NCBI GenBank assembly: GCA_035610365.1
Contig: CM069436.1
Coordinates: 91,821,589-91,885,588 of the forward strand
Source: Aquatica leii
Lineage: Eukaryota > Arthropoda > Insecta > Coleoptera > Lampyridae
Direction of reading: 5' to 3'
Length of the DNA: 64,000 bases
The stretch's first letter is position 1, and the number at the start of each line of letters is the position of its first letter. Made by a program: the position numbers and the translations under genes. The notes beneath the pieces were generated by a model. It was not told the DNA's origin, did no database searches, and saw only the letters and a list, made by a program, of their open reading frames with translations. Positions 38,201 through 50,200 of the stretch are shown piece by piece.

Positions 38201-41200
38201 CCGAGTGAAATCTCCGATACCAGGAACAAGAGCCCTCAAGATACTCGAACGAGCAAGTTTTGCGCTTATCCGGGCACAAATCAACTATCATCGATGGAAG
38301 AAAACTTTATTACTCCAAGATGCCACACAAAGATTCGAGGAGATAAAACCGTTCACATTGGAAGAAGATTACACACCATAATTCCGCAAAATAGACGCTA
38401 CTTGCGAGAAGGTACGACAACTACACCAAGAAACACACGACAAAAAATGGGCTAAACTTACACGAAACCAACAGAAAGCAGCCGACAACCAAAAGAATGC
38501 AAGGAGAACCATAGTCAACATATCGACACATCCAGTGTTTGCTACAGAAACGACTCTGTTAGAGAAAAGGCTCAATTTTTCGATAACACCAAAACATGTG
38601 CCGGTACTAGACAGCATTGGTGCCGTCGAGACAACACGTTTGAATTCAACACAAGCAGAAGAATTTAAGTGGAAAATCATAAGTGCTCTAGAGAAGAAAA
38701 GAAAACAACACACCAACATCACTAAACATGAGGAAAAAGCTCTCACAAATTTGCAGAAGAACAAATGCATTAAAATACTTCTAGCCGACAAAAGGGCCGC
38801 AACTGTAATCATGGATGCTACCACCTACGACTAAAAAATTGAAGACGTCTTAAATCAAGGGAATTGCCGCAGACTGAAGAAAGATCCGACAGCAAGCTTG
38901 GAGAGGAAGATCTATCAAGTCCTAAGACTCTACGAAAGACATCTAACACCAAGGATGAGAACGATGCTAACACCACACTACAGCAAACCGCCGCATCTAT
39001 ATGGACTACCGAAGATACATAAAAACAACATGCCGCTTCGACCGATAACCAGCTTTCGTAATGGACCCACATACCAGTTATCCAAATTTCTACTACCAAT
39101 TGTGCAACCACTACAGAAGAACAGCTCATCTTTTGTCAAAGACTCCAAACATTTCGTTGAGATTCTGAAAACAATAGAGCTACAACCACGGGATCAATTA
39201 GTCAGCTTCGACGTAGAAAGTCTTTATACTAATGTGCTAGTTGAAGAAGCATTGAAAATCATCCAAACGAAGCTCCGAGAAGATGAAAAAATCCAGGAAA
39301 GAACCACGCTGCCAGTAGAAGGAATAATGAAGCTCCTAGAATGTTGCCTCAAGAACTCGTACTTTCAGGAGAAAGACAGACTCTTCATTCAATCTTCATC
39401 TCTATTATCAGTAGTCGCCAACATCTACATGAACTGGTTTGAATCCCAGGCCATAGAGAAATCAAAATTCAAACCCAAAACATGGCTTAGATATGTTGAC
39501 GATACCTTCATAATTTGGAACCACAGTAATCGGCAACTAAACCTTTTTCTACAACATCTGAACTGAATATTGGTGTGTAATCTTCTTCCAATGTGAACGG
39601 TTTTATCTCCTCGAATCTTTGTGTGGCGTCTTGGAGTAATAAAGTTTTCTTCCATCGATGATAGTTGATTTGTGCCCGGATAAGCGCAAAACTTGCCGTT
39701 CCAGTATCTTGAGGGCTCTTGTTCCTGGTATCGGAGATTTCACTCGGAAGCCATCTTGTATAACTTGGTTGTCTCTTGCCCTCCGTAAAAATTTAATGTG
39801 TGTCTCTTCCTTCATAATCTTGATCATTGTCTGCTCGTAGTCTCGAAATTTGTTGTTGATTCCGGGTCATCGACTACCATTAGGAATATAATTTCCAACA
39901 CAAAGCCACAAACAAGTCGAGATTCCCGAAACTGTATTTACCAAGTTCCATGTGAATGTGGCAAGTCATACGTGGGGGAAACCAAAAGACCACTTGACAT
40001 CAGACTGAAAGAACATCAGACGCACACACAGAGAAGAGAGACTTCTAAGTCCGGCATCGCGCAACATTCGTGGGATAACCAACATCGAATGAAATGGTCG
40101 GAAGCAAAAATCATACACAGAGAGGAACATTGGTACAAACGGAAATTTAAAGAAGCGGCATCCATCTACAACAACAAAGAAATTTTCAGCCAGCCAAGTG
40201 TCGAGATAAGCAACATATGGAAACCACTAATCGAACCTCTAAAACAACTTAATTAATCTGTTAGGCTACGTTGATTTTGTACGCTTGAACGCTTCATCGA
40301 ACATGTCTTTAGTGTATAAGCTTCAGTAGTTTCTAAGTTTGTTAGTATTCACCTGATGACGATTGCAGATACCACAGCAATCGAAACGTTGTGTATATTC
40401 GTTTCAAAATAATAAACAATGAAAGTTCCGCAGAATGTTATTACTTCGCATCAAGCAACATTGTTTAATACATTCAAACAAACATACCGAAATAACTGTT
40501 TCAAAGGATTCCATAAAAATGTTAGCTACAACAAGAAAGAAAGGAGAACCCATAGCGGCGCCCGAAACTTGCTCGTAAAACTTGTTATCAAATTGAAAGT
40601 AAGTGGATGATAAACACTGATCAATAAGACGAACCAAAGTCAAATATTAGTCACGGTGAGACGGAATTTGTTCGATGATAAAATAGGAACTTGGGTAAAA
40701 CGTGAAGTCACATTGAAACTGACAAGAAGATCTTGGGGTTCAAGCTTTGTAGATTTCAAACGTTGAATGAAATGGTGAGAGTTGAGGACGTGTAAATTCG
40801 GATATAATTGTGGACAAAAACTTGGCTAGTTTGTAAGTAGGAGATTGGATAGCACTGGCCATATATCTTTTTGTGGTACAATATCGTATACTTTTCGTAG
40901 ATCGATGAATGCTATGTGTATGTTTTTGTTTTGTCTTCTTTTTATCTAATAATTGTTGATCTTCTTGTTGTTAACCCTGCCTGTTTCTTCCTAATTCTTC
41001 TTTGTATTGAAGATCCATTTTCTTTATACGAAGTTTCTGCTTTATCTACCACGAAAATAATTTAATTGGATTGGGATTATGTGACTGTGACGATCAATCA
41101 GGTGGTTCGTTTAGTTTTGGTCGTAAAAATTGTACACTGTTTTATCATTAGTTTCTTTCACACAGAAATTCGAATAGAGTATAGATTGATCTTTTTTTGG

Positions 41201-44200
41201 CGCAGCTTGCTAAAGAACCTTTATCAGCTTCATTCACCATACGTTAATCGTTAAATCCGATGTTAAATAAGTGACTTGTTGAGGCTTGGCGGGTGATATA
41301 TATACGAATAAATTTGAGGCATCTAACTCGTTACGGAAAGGTTCTTTTTATTCTAATATAACTATACTACTATACTTTATTTATTTCATATGTTTTTGAA
41401 GTGATTCCGGAAATTCCTAAATTCTTTCATCTTCTCATTTTATTACACAAAAAAGCAATAATACCCAAATATTAACGCCGCTGAGAATAAGTTTTCATAA
41501 TAAAACGTTTTCTCGACATTAATAAAGTCAGTGTACTGTGTAAGTTGAAACTTTTCTTAGAAAGTACAAACAATATCGATTTTTTTGCGAGTTAAAGATT
41601 TACGATCTTTTGTAAACAACAATAGCGGCAAGTTCGTATAAAAGAAAACGTCGAAAGAACGTCCGAAGTGAGCGATTATTACGGGACAACGTTCCATTTT
41701 CTAAGGATAAAATTCCACGCTTATTGAAATTGATGCATCGAACGTGTATTTGAGATGGGAATTTTGAGTTTGTAAATTATTATTTAAATAAAGTATATAA
41801 AAAATTTACTATTACATTGTTATCGCTCATTTTAGGTTGAGTAAATACCAATATACGTTCATTAATAAACAAAATAGTTTCTCTACACTTCAATATTATT
41901 ACTTCAATTATGATTGCGAAATCTAAATTGATACAAAAAAATTAGTTTCATGAATGAAATGTACAAATTTATTAGACCGCATCTCCTAAATCTCCACACT
42001 AACAACCTTTACAAATACGTGTTTTAATCGTTATAATTTTACAGCGATGCCGGAATTGAAGTTAGAGATTTCGGTGCAAGTTGGAGAGATGGAATTGCTT
42101 TCTTAGCGATAATCGACGCGATCAAAGCAAATTTAATAAATCTAGTCGAACTTCGTAAAGAATCAAATCGAGTACGTTTGGCGACTGCTTTCGACGTGGC
42201 AGAAAAAGATTTAGGCATTTCAAAATTATTAGATCCCGAAGACGTTGATGTTCCCAAACCAGATGAAAAATCCATAATGACTTACGTAGCGCAATTTTTA
42301 CATAAATATCCGGAACCGAAAAGCACGGGTCCTGATGCAATCGCCGCTATACAAGACGAATTCGCCGAATTAATGACTTGGTTGTTGAAGAAAACGCAAT
42401 ACTTGGAGCATCTCCAACAAACCAACTCGCTACCTCTTGACTACAACGAATACGAAAAGTTCAAATGTGAAGTAGATGAGAAGTCTGTAGTTTACAATAA
42501 ATTAAAATTGTTAATTGAATCACAAGGTATCATTTCGATTACTAAAGAATCTTGGCTCGAAATCAATAGGCTATGGAATCAATTAGAAATACAAATGCTT
42601 TATTGGCTGTGGTTATTAGACTCTCGTTTACCCGGAGATTTTAAATACATAGGCGAGTGGTTGGCTAAAGCCGAAAAACTGATTTACACCGATGATATTC
42701 CCACAGCAATGAATGAAGAAACTGCAACTATAATAAGTAGAAAGTTAGAAGAACATAAAGCATTTTTTGCCGAATTGCCTAACGTGCAAGAGAGATTTCA
42801 GCAAGCTTGTAACAGTCCTTTAGCTAAAGAAGTGCCTTCTACCCAATTAAACAATATAGATTCGAGACTGAGGGAAATTGGACCTAAAGCTTCCCAAAGA
42901 CGAATTAGGCTTAAATTCCTGGAACACAAGGTAAGAAAAAGTTTACCTAAAAACCCCAATTAATATTGTACATTTACAGTGTTGCCTTATTGCCTTTTTA
43001 CAATTAACCGAAACTAAACTTAAAGGATGGACTGTTAAATATGGTCGCGTGGATAAAGTCGTACAACTTTTAGATCAATACAGAAACTTTGTATCTCGCA
43101 ACCATATATTTCAAGAATTTAATAAAGCGTTCATTGACATGCAAGCGGTTGTTGAAGAATACCAGCGCGATGGAAATATTGGTACGTTGTTATAAATTCG
43201 ATAATACTTTTTTTACGTTATTGTTTATAGGTAAAAACGAAAGAATAGAAATAGATAGGTTTCTTCGTGACACCGCTGAACGATGGAAAAATGTTTCGAT
43301 GGAGCTGAGATGTGTTCAAAGTATGTTAGAAGAAGTGGTTGCGTATTGGCGAAGGTGGGATACTTTATCGGTAGAGTTCAATAGGTGGTTAGACAAAGCC
43401 GAAGAAGCGATTAAATTGCCTGAAGAAGAACGAATGGAGTTCTTTCAAGATATTAGCATTTGGAGGGACAACTACCAGTTGTTGGGTGATACAGTCAGTT
43501 TCTTAATTGCTACGTGTGATGACAGAATTGTAGCCGAATTAAGAGAACAATTCTCTACGATGACCTCGCGATGGGATAAACTATACCCAGTTGTAAATAA
43601 ATATAGCCACGCCGGTGACATCTTGCGAAACCGAAAAGAATTTAGAGCTGGCGTTGAAGTGTTATCAAACTGGTTACGTAAAGCCGAGAATATTTTGAAT
43701 AACCAACAACTTGGTTCGCTTGAAAAGATTCGAGCTCATGGGGAACATTTGCTTCAACTTCAAGGCGAAGTTAAAGGTATCGAAGATTTGTTTAAGAACA
43801 TAAGCAAGACTTTCCAAAGCTTAATTCAAGACCTATCCCGAGACGAAGTCGATAAAATGATGAACATTCTCAAAAACGAAAAAGAAAATCTTGTTAGAAT
43901 CCGCGCTTTAATCCCAGCACAAATACATTTATTCAACCAACTTTTAGTACAACAAGAATCTTTAGAATCTGGACAACGCGAAATCAGCAAGTGGTTGGAC
44001 GATGCCGAAACTCTCTTGAGCGAACATACTCTTGGCGGTGGCAAAGAAAACCTAAACACGCAACTTGAAAGACACAAACAATTTTTCATACGCACTTTTT
44101 ATTACCAGTCAATGCTAGACAGCAAAAATAAAGTGCTTAAAACCATCGAAAAGGCAATAGATCAACAATCAAATCCTGATGTAGTTGAGATGAACGATAA

Positions 44201-47200
44201 AATGCAGAAATTAAACGAGCGTTTTGAATACGTCGTTAAAAACGCACAAGTTTGGGATCAAAAATTGCAAGAAGGTCTTCGTTGTTGGTACAACTTTAGC
44301 GAATGCGAACGCGTGATATCAAGTTGGCTATCAAAAGCAGAACAGTTGATTACGGAAAAACACATCGACACAAGAAAAACCGTCGAGTTTCACAAAACAT
44401 TTTTTGAAAGCGTCAACGAGCGTTGGATTCACGATTTGGTGCAAACTAGCCAAGATTTGAAAAATTATCTGCCAAACGATCAGCAAAAACCTATAACTCA
44501 GTCGGTGGAACGCTTGCAAAGTAAATGGAAAGAAATTTTATCGTTTGCTCCGTTACACTTAATGCGTTTAGAATTCAGATTAGACGAAACAGCGTTTAAT
44601 CATTACGTCAAGGAAATTGAGCGAGAAATAACATCCGAGCAACAATCGTTCAACAAACAAGAAAACGTCGAATCCATAATAATAAGAAACATGCAATTTT
44701 TTGCACCACACGGCCATTTGATGGAAACGAAACGTTGCTTAGAAAGCATGGAGAAAATTGCTAAAACTTACTCTCAATATCAACCCGACGATAAAAAATT
44801 AAAAGAGTCTTTGGAAAAAGCGAGTCAGCAATGGGAAGTTATTAACGTTCGTTTAGAAAAACTTCGCGAGCAATTAGATCGCATTCCAGAAAAGTGGACT
44901 AATTATCATCAACGTTTTGAAAGTATGTGTAAATGGATGGACGAAGTTGATCAAGCGGTGGATAACGTATTCACTAATATTACTACAATGGAAGATTTTG
45001 ATCGGGAGAAAGCAATTTTCCAAGTAAGTACTTTGTTTTATATCGCCATATACTTACTCATAATTACTTTTTAGAAAATTTGTCAAGATGCCGATGCCAA
45101 ACGTGAAGACATGAAATGGTTAGTTCAAACTCTTGATTTATTAGTATCTCACTGTCCCGAAAGTCAAGCAATAGAAGAACAACAAAACTTGGAAGCTTTA
45201 ATCACGCGTTACAAAAATCTTATACCCACGCTTGAAGTAACCATGACTAAAACAGAAACACTGACAAAATGCTACACGTACAAAAAAGAAGTGCGCGAAG
45301 TTTGCGAATTGTTAAGAAAGGTCAAGGAACAATCCCAACAGGAACATCATCCAGAAACTATAGAGAATGTGAATCAAATGATTCAACAACAAGAAATTGC
45401 TGTTTCACAGTTAGATTTACAGCGTCCTAATATCATGACAATGTTGCAGCGTGGTAAAGAACTCGCGAAAGAAACAACGTCTCCCGAGTTTATCCAGGAC
45501 GAGGTGAAAGCGTTGGAGATTGGTTGGAACGATGCTTATCAAGAAACGGTAGATAAATTAAATAAGCTAAAAACAACTCAGGTTGTTTGGTCCAGCTTTA
45601 ACGAGCACAAAACTGAAATAATCGATTTGTTAACACGTGCTCACAGAGAATTACAAAGTATGCCGTTGGGACATTATACGTCTTCAAATATACCTGCGGA
45701 ATTACAGGCCAAGCAGGAATTATGTATTAATTTAAGACAAACCACTGAAGACGTTTTGAAGAGATTACGCGAACTATGCGCGAGGTTAGGACAGCAAACT
45801 GCTCCTACAAAGCAACCTAGTTTTGAACAAGAAATTGAAGAAATTGAAGAACACATCGAAACTACCATTAAAACCGTCGAGCAACGTGTAGAACATTTGC
45901 AAAAGTTAAACAAAAACTGGATCGATTTTCAAGATCGTTATGGTCAGTTACAAAATTGGATGATACAGGACGTTCCAAAAATGCTAGTCGCAATTGAAGA
46001 CAATGTTGCACCGGAAGATCGTATAATTAAGGCTAATACCTTGAAAAGTGAAATCCTGCAAAAACATAACTTTGCGAACGAATTAAAAGCGTTGACACGC
46101 GAACTTATTATAGACGAGTCTAATCCGGAATCCCAAAAAATAAAAGCCGACGTTATTGGGTTGCAAGATAAAATCACAGCCGTGCATAAAAATGTCGAGC
46201 AACAATCTATAGCGATTTCCCAAGATTTGGATAATTGGAACCTTTATCAAAACGCTATTCAAGAAATTAAACCTTGGGTAGACGAAGCAGAAGTAAAAGT
46301 TAATACAGGAATGGCCAAACCGGCCTCTTTGGAAGAAGCGATACTTTTACAAAGTCAATCGAAACAGTTTGCTAATGAATGCAATGTTCAGCTAAGGAAT
46401 TTACAAGGTGTTGCTGGTATAAGTCAACAAATTGTTACAAAGACACACGCTCCTGACGAAATTGACGCGATACACTCTCGTTGGTTAGTCATAGAAGACA
46501 ACGTTGCTCAGCAAGCCAATAAACTCGACAAGCTTGTTGCAAATTGGAACGAATTTGACAATAACGCGACAATTTTGGAAAATTGGGTGGTAGATAGCCA
46601 AAACGCTTTAGCAGCGGAATCCATTAATCTTGATGCTCCTGGTGTCGATAAATTAGAAAAACAATTAGCCCAGCTGAAAGCCTTCAATAAAGTAATTTCC
46701 GAACAACAAGCCAAATTAATAAATTTAACGCAAAATTCCGATGCCATCAGTCATGCTATTGCTCCAGAAGGTGCAGTAGCTGTTAAAGGACGCGTACAAG
46801 AACTTAAAGGACAAATAACTAATCTTTCTGAAGGACTTCGAGCAAAGATTAATGAAATATCAGACGCTATTTTAGCAAAGCACGAGTTTCGAGCTAAAAT
46901 GGCCGAGTTTTCAAATTGGGTTGATAATTTACAAAGTAACGTTGTACAAGTAGATGAAGTTACAGCTGATAAAGTCGATGCTGCGTTACTAAACGTACAC
47001 GCGCTACTTCAAGAACACAACGAGAAGCAACCTGTTTTTAATAGTATTTACGAAGACGTCAAAACGCTGACTTTAAAAAACACTCCGGAAGAAAACAATG
47101 CGTTAACGCAAGAATACACAAATTTAGTTGATACCTATCAAACCTTGCAGGATCAATTGCAACAAAGAAAAACGGCGCTTGAAAAATGGAGCGATTTATT

Positions 47201-50200
47201 GAACTGGCATGGCGAGACTGCTCGGCAACTGGTACATATTAAGTACCAAATAGAAAATCAAAAAGCCACAGCGGGAGATTTGCAACAGTTAGTTAACGAG
47301 GCCGATACAATGATAAATAAGTTAATCGTTTGGAAGCAAAACGCACCAGCAATCGATCAAATACAAGGCGTTACGATCTTAGACAAAAGCACAAGATTGC
47401 CTAGCACCGCGGAAAACTTTGTTCGCGACATTGAAGTTAAAACGATTAACTTAAAAACGCAACTTGTCGATAAGCTGAAAGCAGTAGAAGCTCTACAAGC
47501 CCAATGGAACACTTTCCAAGAGTTGCAGAAAGAAATTTCTGATAATGTAGACAACGCCCAAAAAGCATTAGTTGCAGTTAAGTCTCGAATTACAAACCCC
47601 GCGGATTTACAAACTGCCGTTACCGAAATTAATCACTTGTTAGAAAATCAAGCACAAATTGCACCAGTTAAAGAAAAATTACAACAACAAGCCGAGCAAT
47701 TAATTAAAAAAGATCTTCCAAACGCTTCCGCAATTCAAGGAACACTTTCAACTTTAGATACGAAATGCGATCACATCATGGACGAAATGAAAACTGATAA
47801 AGTGAGGTATGGTGATATTATTTTTGGTTGGAAAGAGTTCCAGGAAATGAAAAACCGCACCACGAAAGAAATTGAAAAAGTCGATCAAGTATGTAATAGC
47901 TTAGAAACGCCCACAGACTACATCCAAGCCAACATGAATTTTGAAAAAGCAAAGAAGGCGTTAGATTCTTTGCAAAAAACCAAAACTCTTTTAAATAAAC
48001 TCGAATCGAAAGCAAGCACCATTGCTAAAAAAGGTGATTTTATTCCTAAAATGGAGTCAGAACTTAAATCCGAATTAAAGGAAACTAGTCAAAATTGGTC
48101 CAGTGTTTACGAAAAAATACTGAAAATCGTGCACACTGCCGAAGGCCAATCTATTATTTGGCAACACATCGAAGACACAAAAGCTAAACTACTTAAATGG
48201 TTAAGTGAACAAAGCTCGAGTCTAAACGCCGCTGCAGAAAAACCTAACGAAGTTGAAGTTGCACAAGCAAAACTCGCCAAATACAAAGAAGAATTGCCGC
48301 AATATCAAAGCTTGAAGCAAAGCATTTGCAATAAACACAAACAATTGGTACAATTGACTGGAGATAACGAAGTTCCGATGATTGCAACGTTAGAAAAGCT
48401 CTTGGACGAACAATTTGCTGACATACAAGAAAAAGCAACAAAATTAGAAAAAGTTACTTCGGTGTATAACGACAAAGAAAATACGATTCGCAACGATATT
48501 AAAAATGCCGGAAACAAAATTTCGAATATACGCGAAGAAATCGTTAAATGCGAAGATTTATCTGGAGACAACGCCAAAATTCTCGAGCGTCTACTTACGT
48601 GCCAAAAATTAAAAGGAGATTTGTCCGAATGCGACTCGGGGATTAAAAAAATTGAGCAACAAATAATCGGAATGAAAACTATATATCCGTCATTTTCCGA
48701 AAGTAACTTGCCGAAAGAGCACCAACTGGTGAAGAAACGCTACGATGGTGTGTTATCTCACGCCAACAAAATCGAGAATACTCTCATGTCGTTTTTGAAG
48801 AAACATCATAACGAAAAGTATGGTGCTTTACAAAGAATGATTGCGACGAACAAGGAAAAAATTCAGTGGTGCAACCCGGAACCGGCCAGCGACAAATACA
48901 ACCTCGAAGTAAAATTGAACGCGTTGAACGCTACTAAGGCCGCAATCGAAGACTGCGAAAAACGCAACGCGGAATTAGAAAATTCCTTGAGACTTTTAGA
49001 ACCGATTGAGACTGTAGAAACGTACAAGCTGATGACTGCAGAGAAGGATCACCTCAATCTGGAGTTGGACAATTTAAAGAACGCGTACGAAAGTACGAAT
49101 GAACTTTTAGACCGAAACGTAACTCAGCATGAAAACTACGATAAACTCTCGGAGGCTGTATCGGTTTGGCTCAAAGAAATCGAGAATAAAGTACGCACTG
49201 ACAGTGTTGCATTATCTGATTTAAACAGCTTGGATAAAAAAATACAAGAAATTAGTAATTTACAAAAGGAAGTGCACGGATACGAAGATAATATCAAAAA
49301 CTTATTAGGTTTAAGTGAAGCTATAATTAAAGAAATGCCAGATTCGCGTGTAGGTCAGTTTGCTCAACATTTGAATTCACGTTACCAAGCTATTATTAAA
49401 TTCCTCTCCAATTACTTAGAGAAACTAGACGAACTTAAGAAGTACCATGAATTATATCAAAATAGTATCAAAGACGTAGAAAATTGGCTACACCAGGCTG
49501 AACAAAAAGTGAAGGCATTCGAAGAATGCACAGCACGAGGATCGAAACTAAACGAAGCTACTTTGGAAGAATTAAAAAACTTTGCGAGCGAACGCGAGAT
49601 GGGTAGCCAACTGTTAAACACAGCTATTGAACACGGAGAAGCTTTATTCTCTGGTATTACACCGGAAAATAAAGACTCCATACGAGCAGACTTAAGGAAT
49701 CTACGCGACAAATCTGAAAATCTCATCGATAAAGTAAATGGTATCTACAAACGAGTCGAAGGAATTTTAATGCAAAGACATTCGTTCGAAGACAGTCTAC
49801 ATCAAGTCAAGCTGTGGATTTCAGACGCCGAACAGAAATTAGGGGAACAAATGGAATTAAAGCCAACGCTTTCAGAAAAGAAAGATACTTTACACAAATA
49901 TAGAACTTTAGCTCAGGATGTAAATTTGCACAAAAACATACTGCAGCAGCTGAAGGATAAAATCGAACAATTAGGCGATTCCGAAGGGGATTCAGGTTTT
50001 AACGATAGTTTGGAAAATTACAAAAAGTTATCTGAAGATGTTAACAACCGTGTCCGTAATTTTGACAAATACGTTAATAACCACGAAAACTATAATCAAA
50101 GTATAGAAAAGTTTCAAAATTGGTTAAGCGCGTTAGTGGCTGAAGCTACATCATTGATATATGGCGCATCTGTAGAAAACACAGAAACAAAATTAGGAAT

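Larger units (their letters stand above)
37472..40483. mobile_element. PLE-A palindromic copy nested in PLE-D, 11-bp duplication
   Basis: A 3,012-bp insertion flanked by ATACCGAAATA at 37461-37471 and 40484-40494. Its two ends are inverted copies: left arm 37472-38382 and right arm 39573-40450, with 33 extra tail bases on the right. Each arm joins, head to head, an endonuclease/tail piece (37472-38081; 39870-40483) to an N-terminal piece (38083-38382; 39573-39868). The centre 38383-39572 carries the RT on the plus strand. Hammerhead-like motifs lie near both outer ends, reading outward. Confidence 0.9.
37028..40860 (-). mobile_element. PLE-D: Penelope-like RT split by a nested PLE-A
   Basis: Minus-strand RT in two pieces. 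Upstream piece about 40800-40495: LISVYHPL-region, then YEQVSGAAMGSP and VVANIFMESFETVIS. Downstream piece from 37471: ILKPKICFRYADDIIWSHRR (catalytic YADD near 37430), YPDIKFTMEIEKNGSLPFLD. Removing 37472-40483 and one copy of the 11-bp duplication joins the pieces in frame at a position where other PLEs have a short ANIFMEDFE-to-LKPK link. Frameshifts elsewhere show it is dead. Confidence 0.82.
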
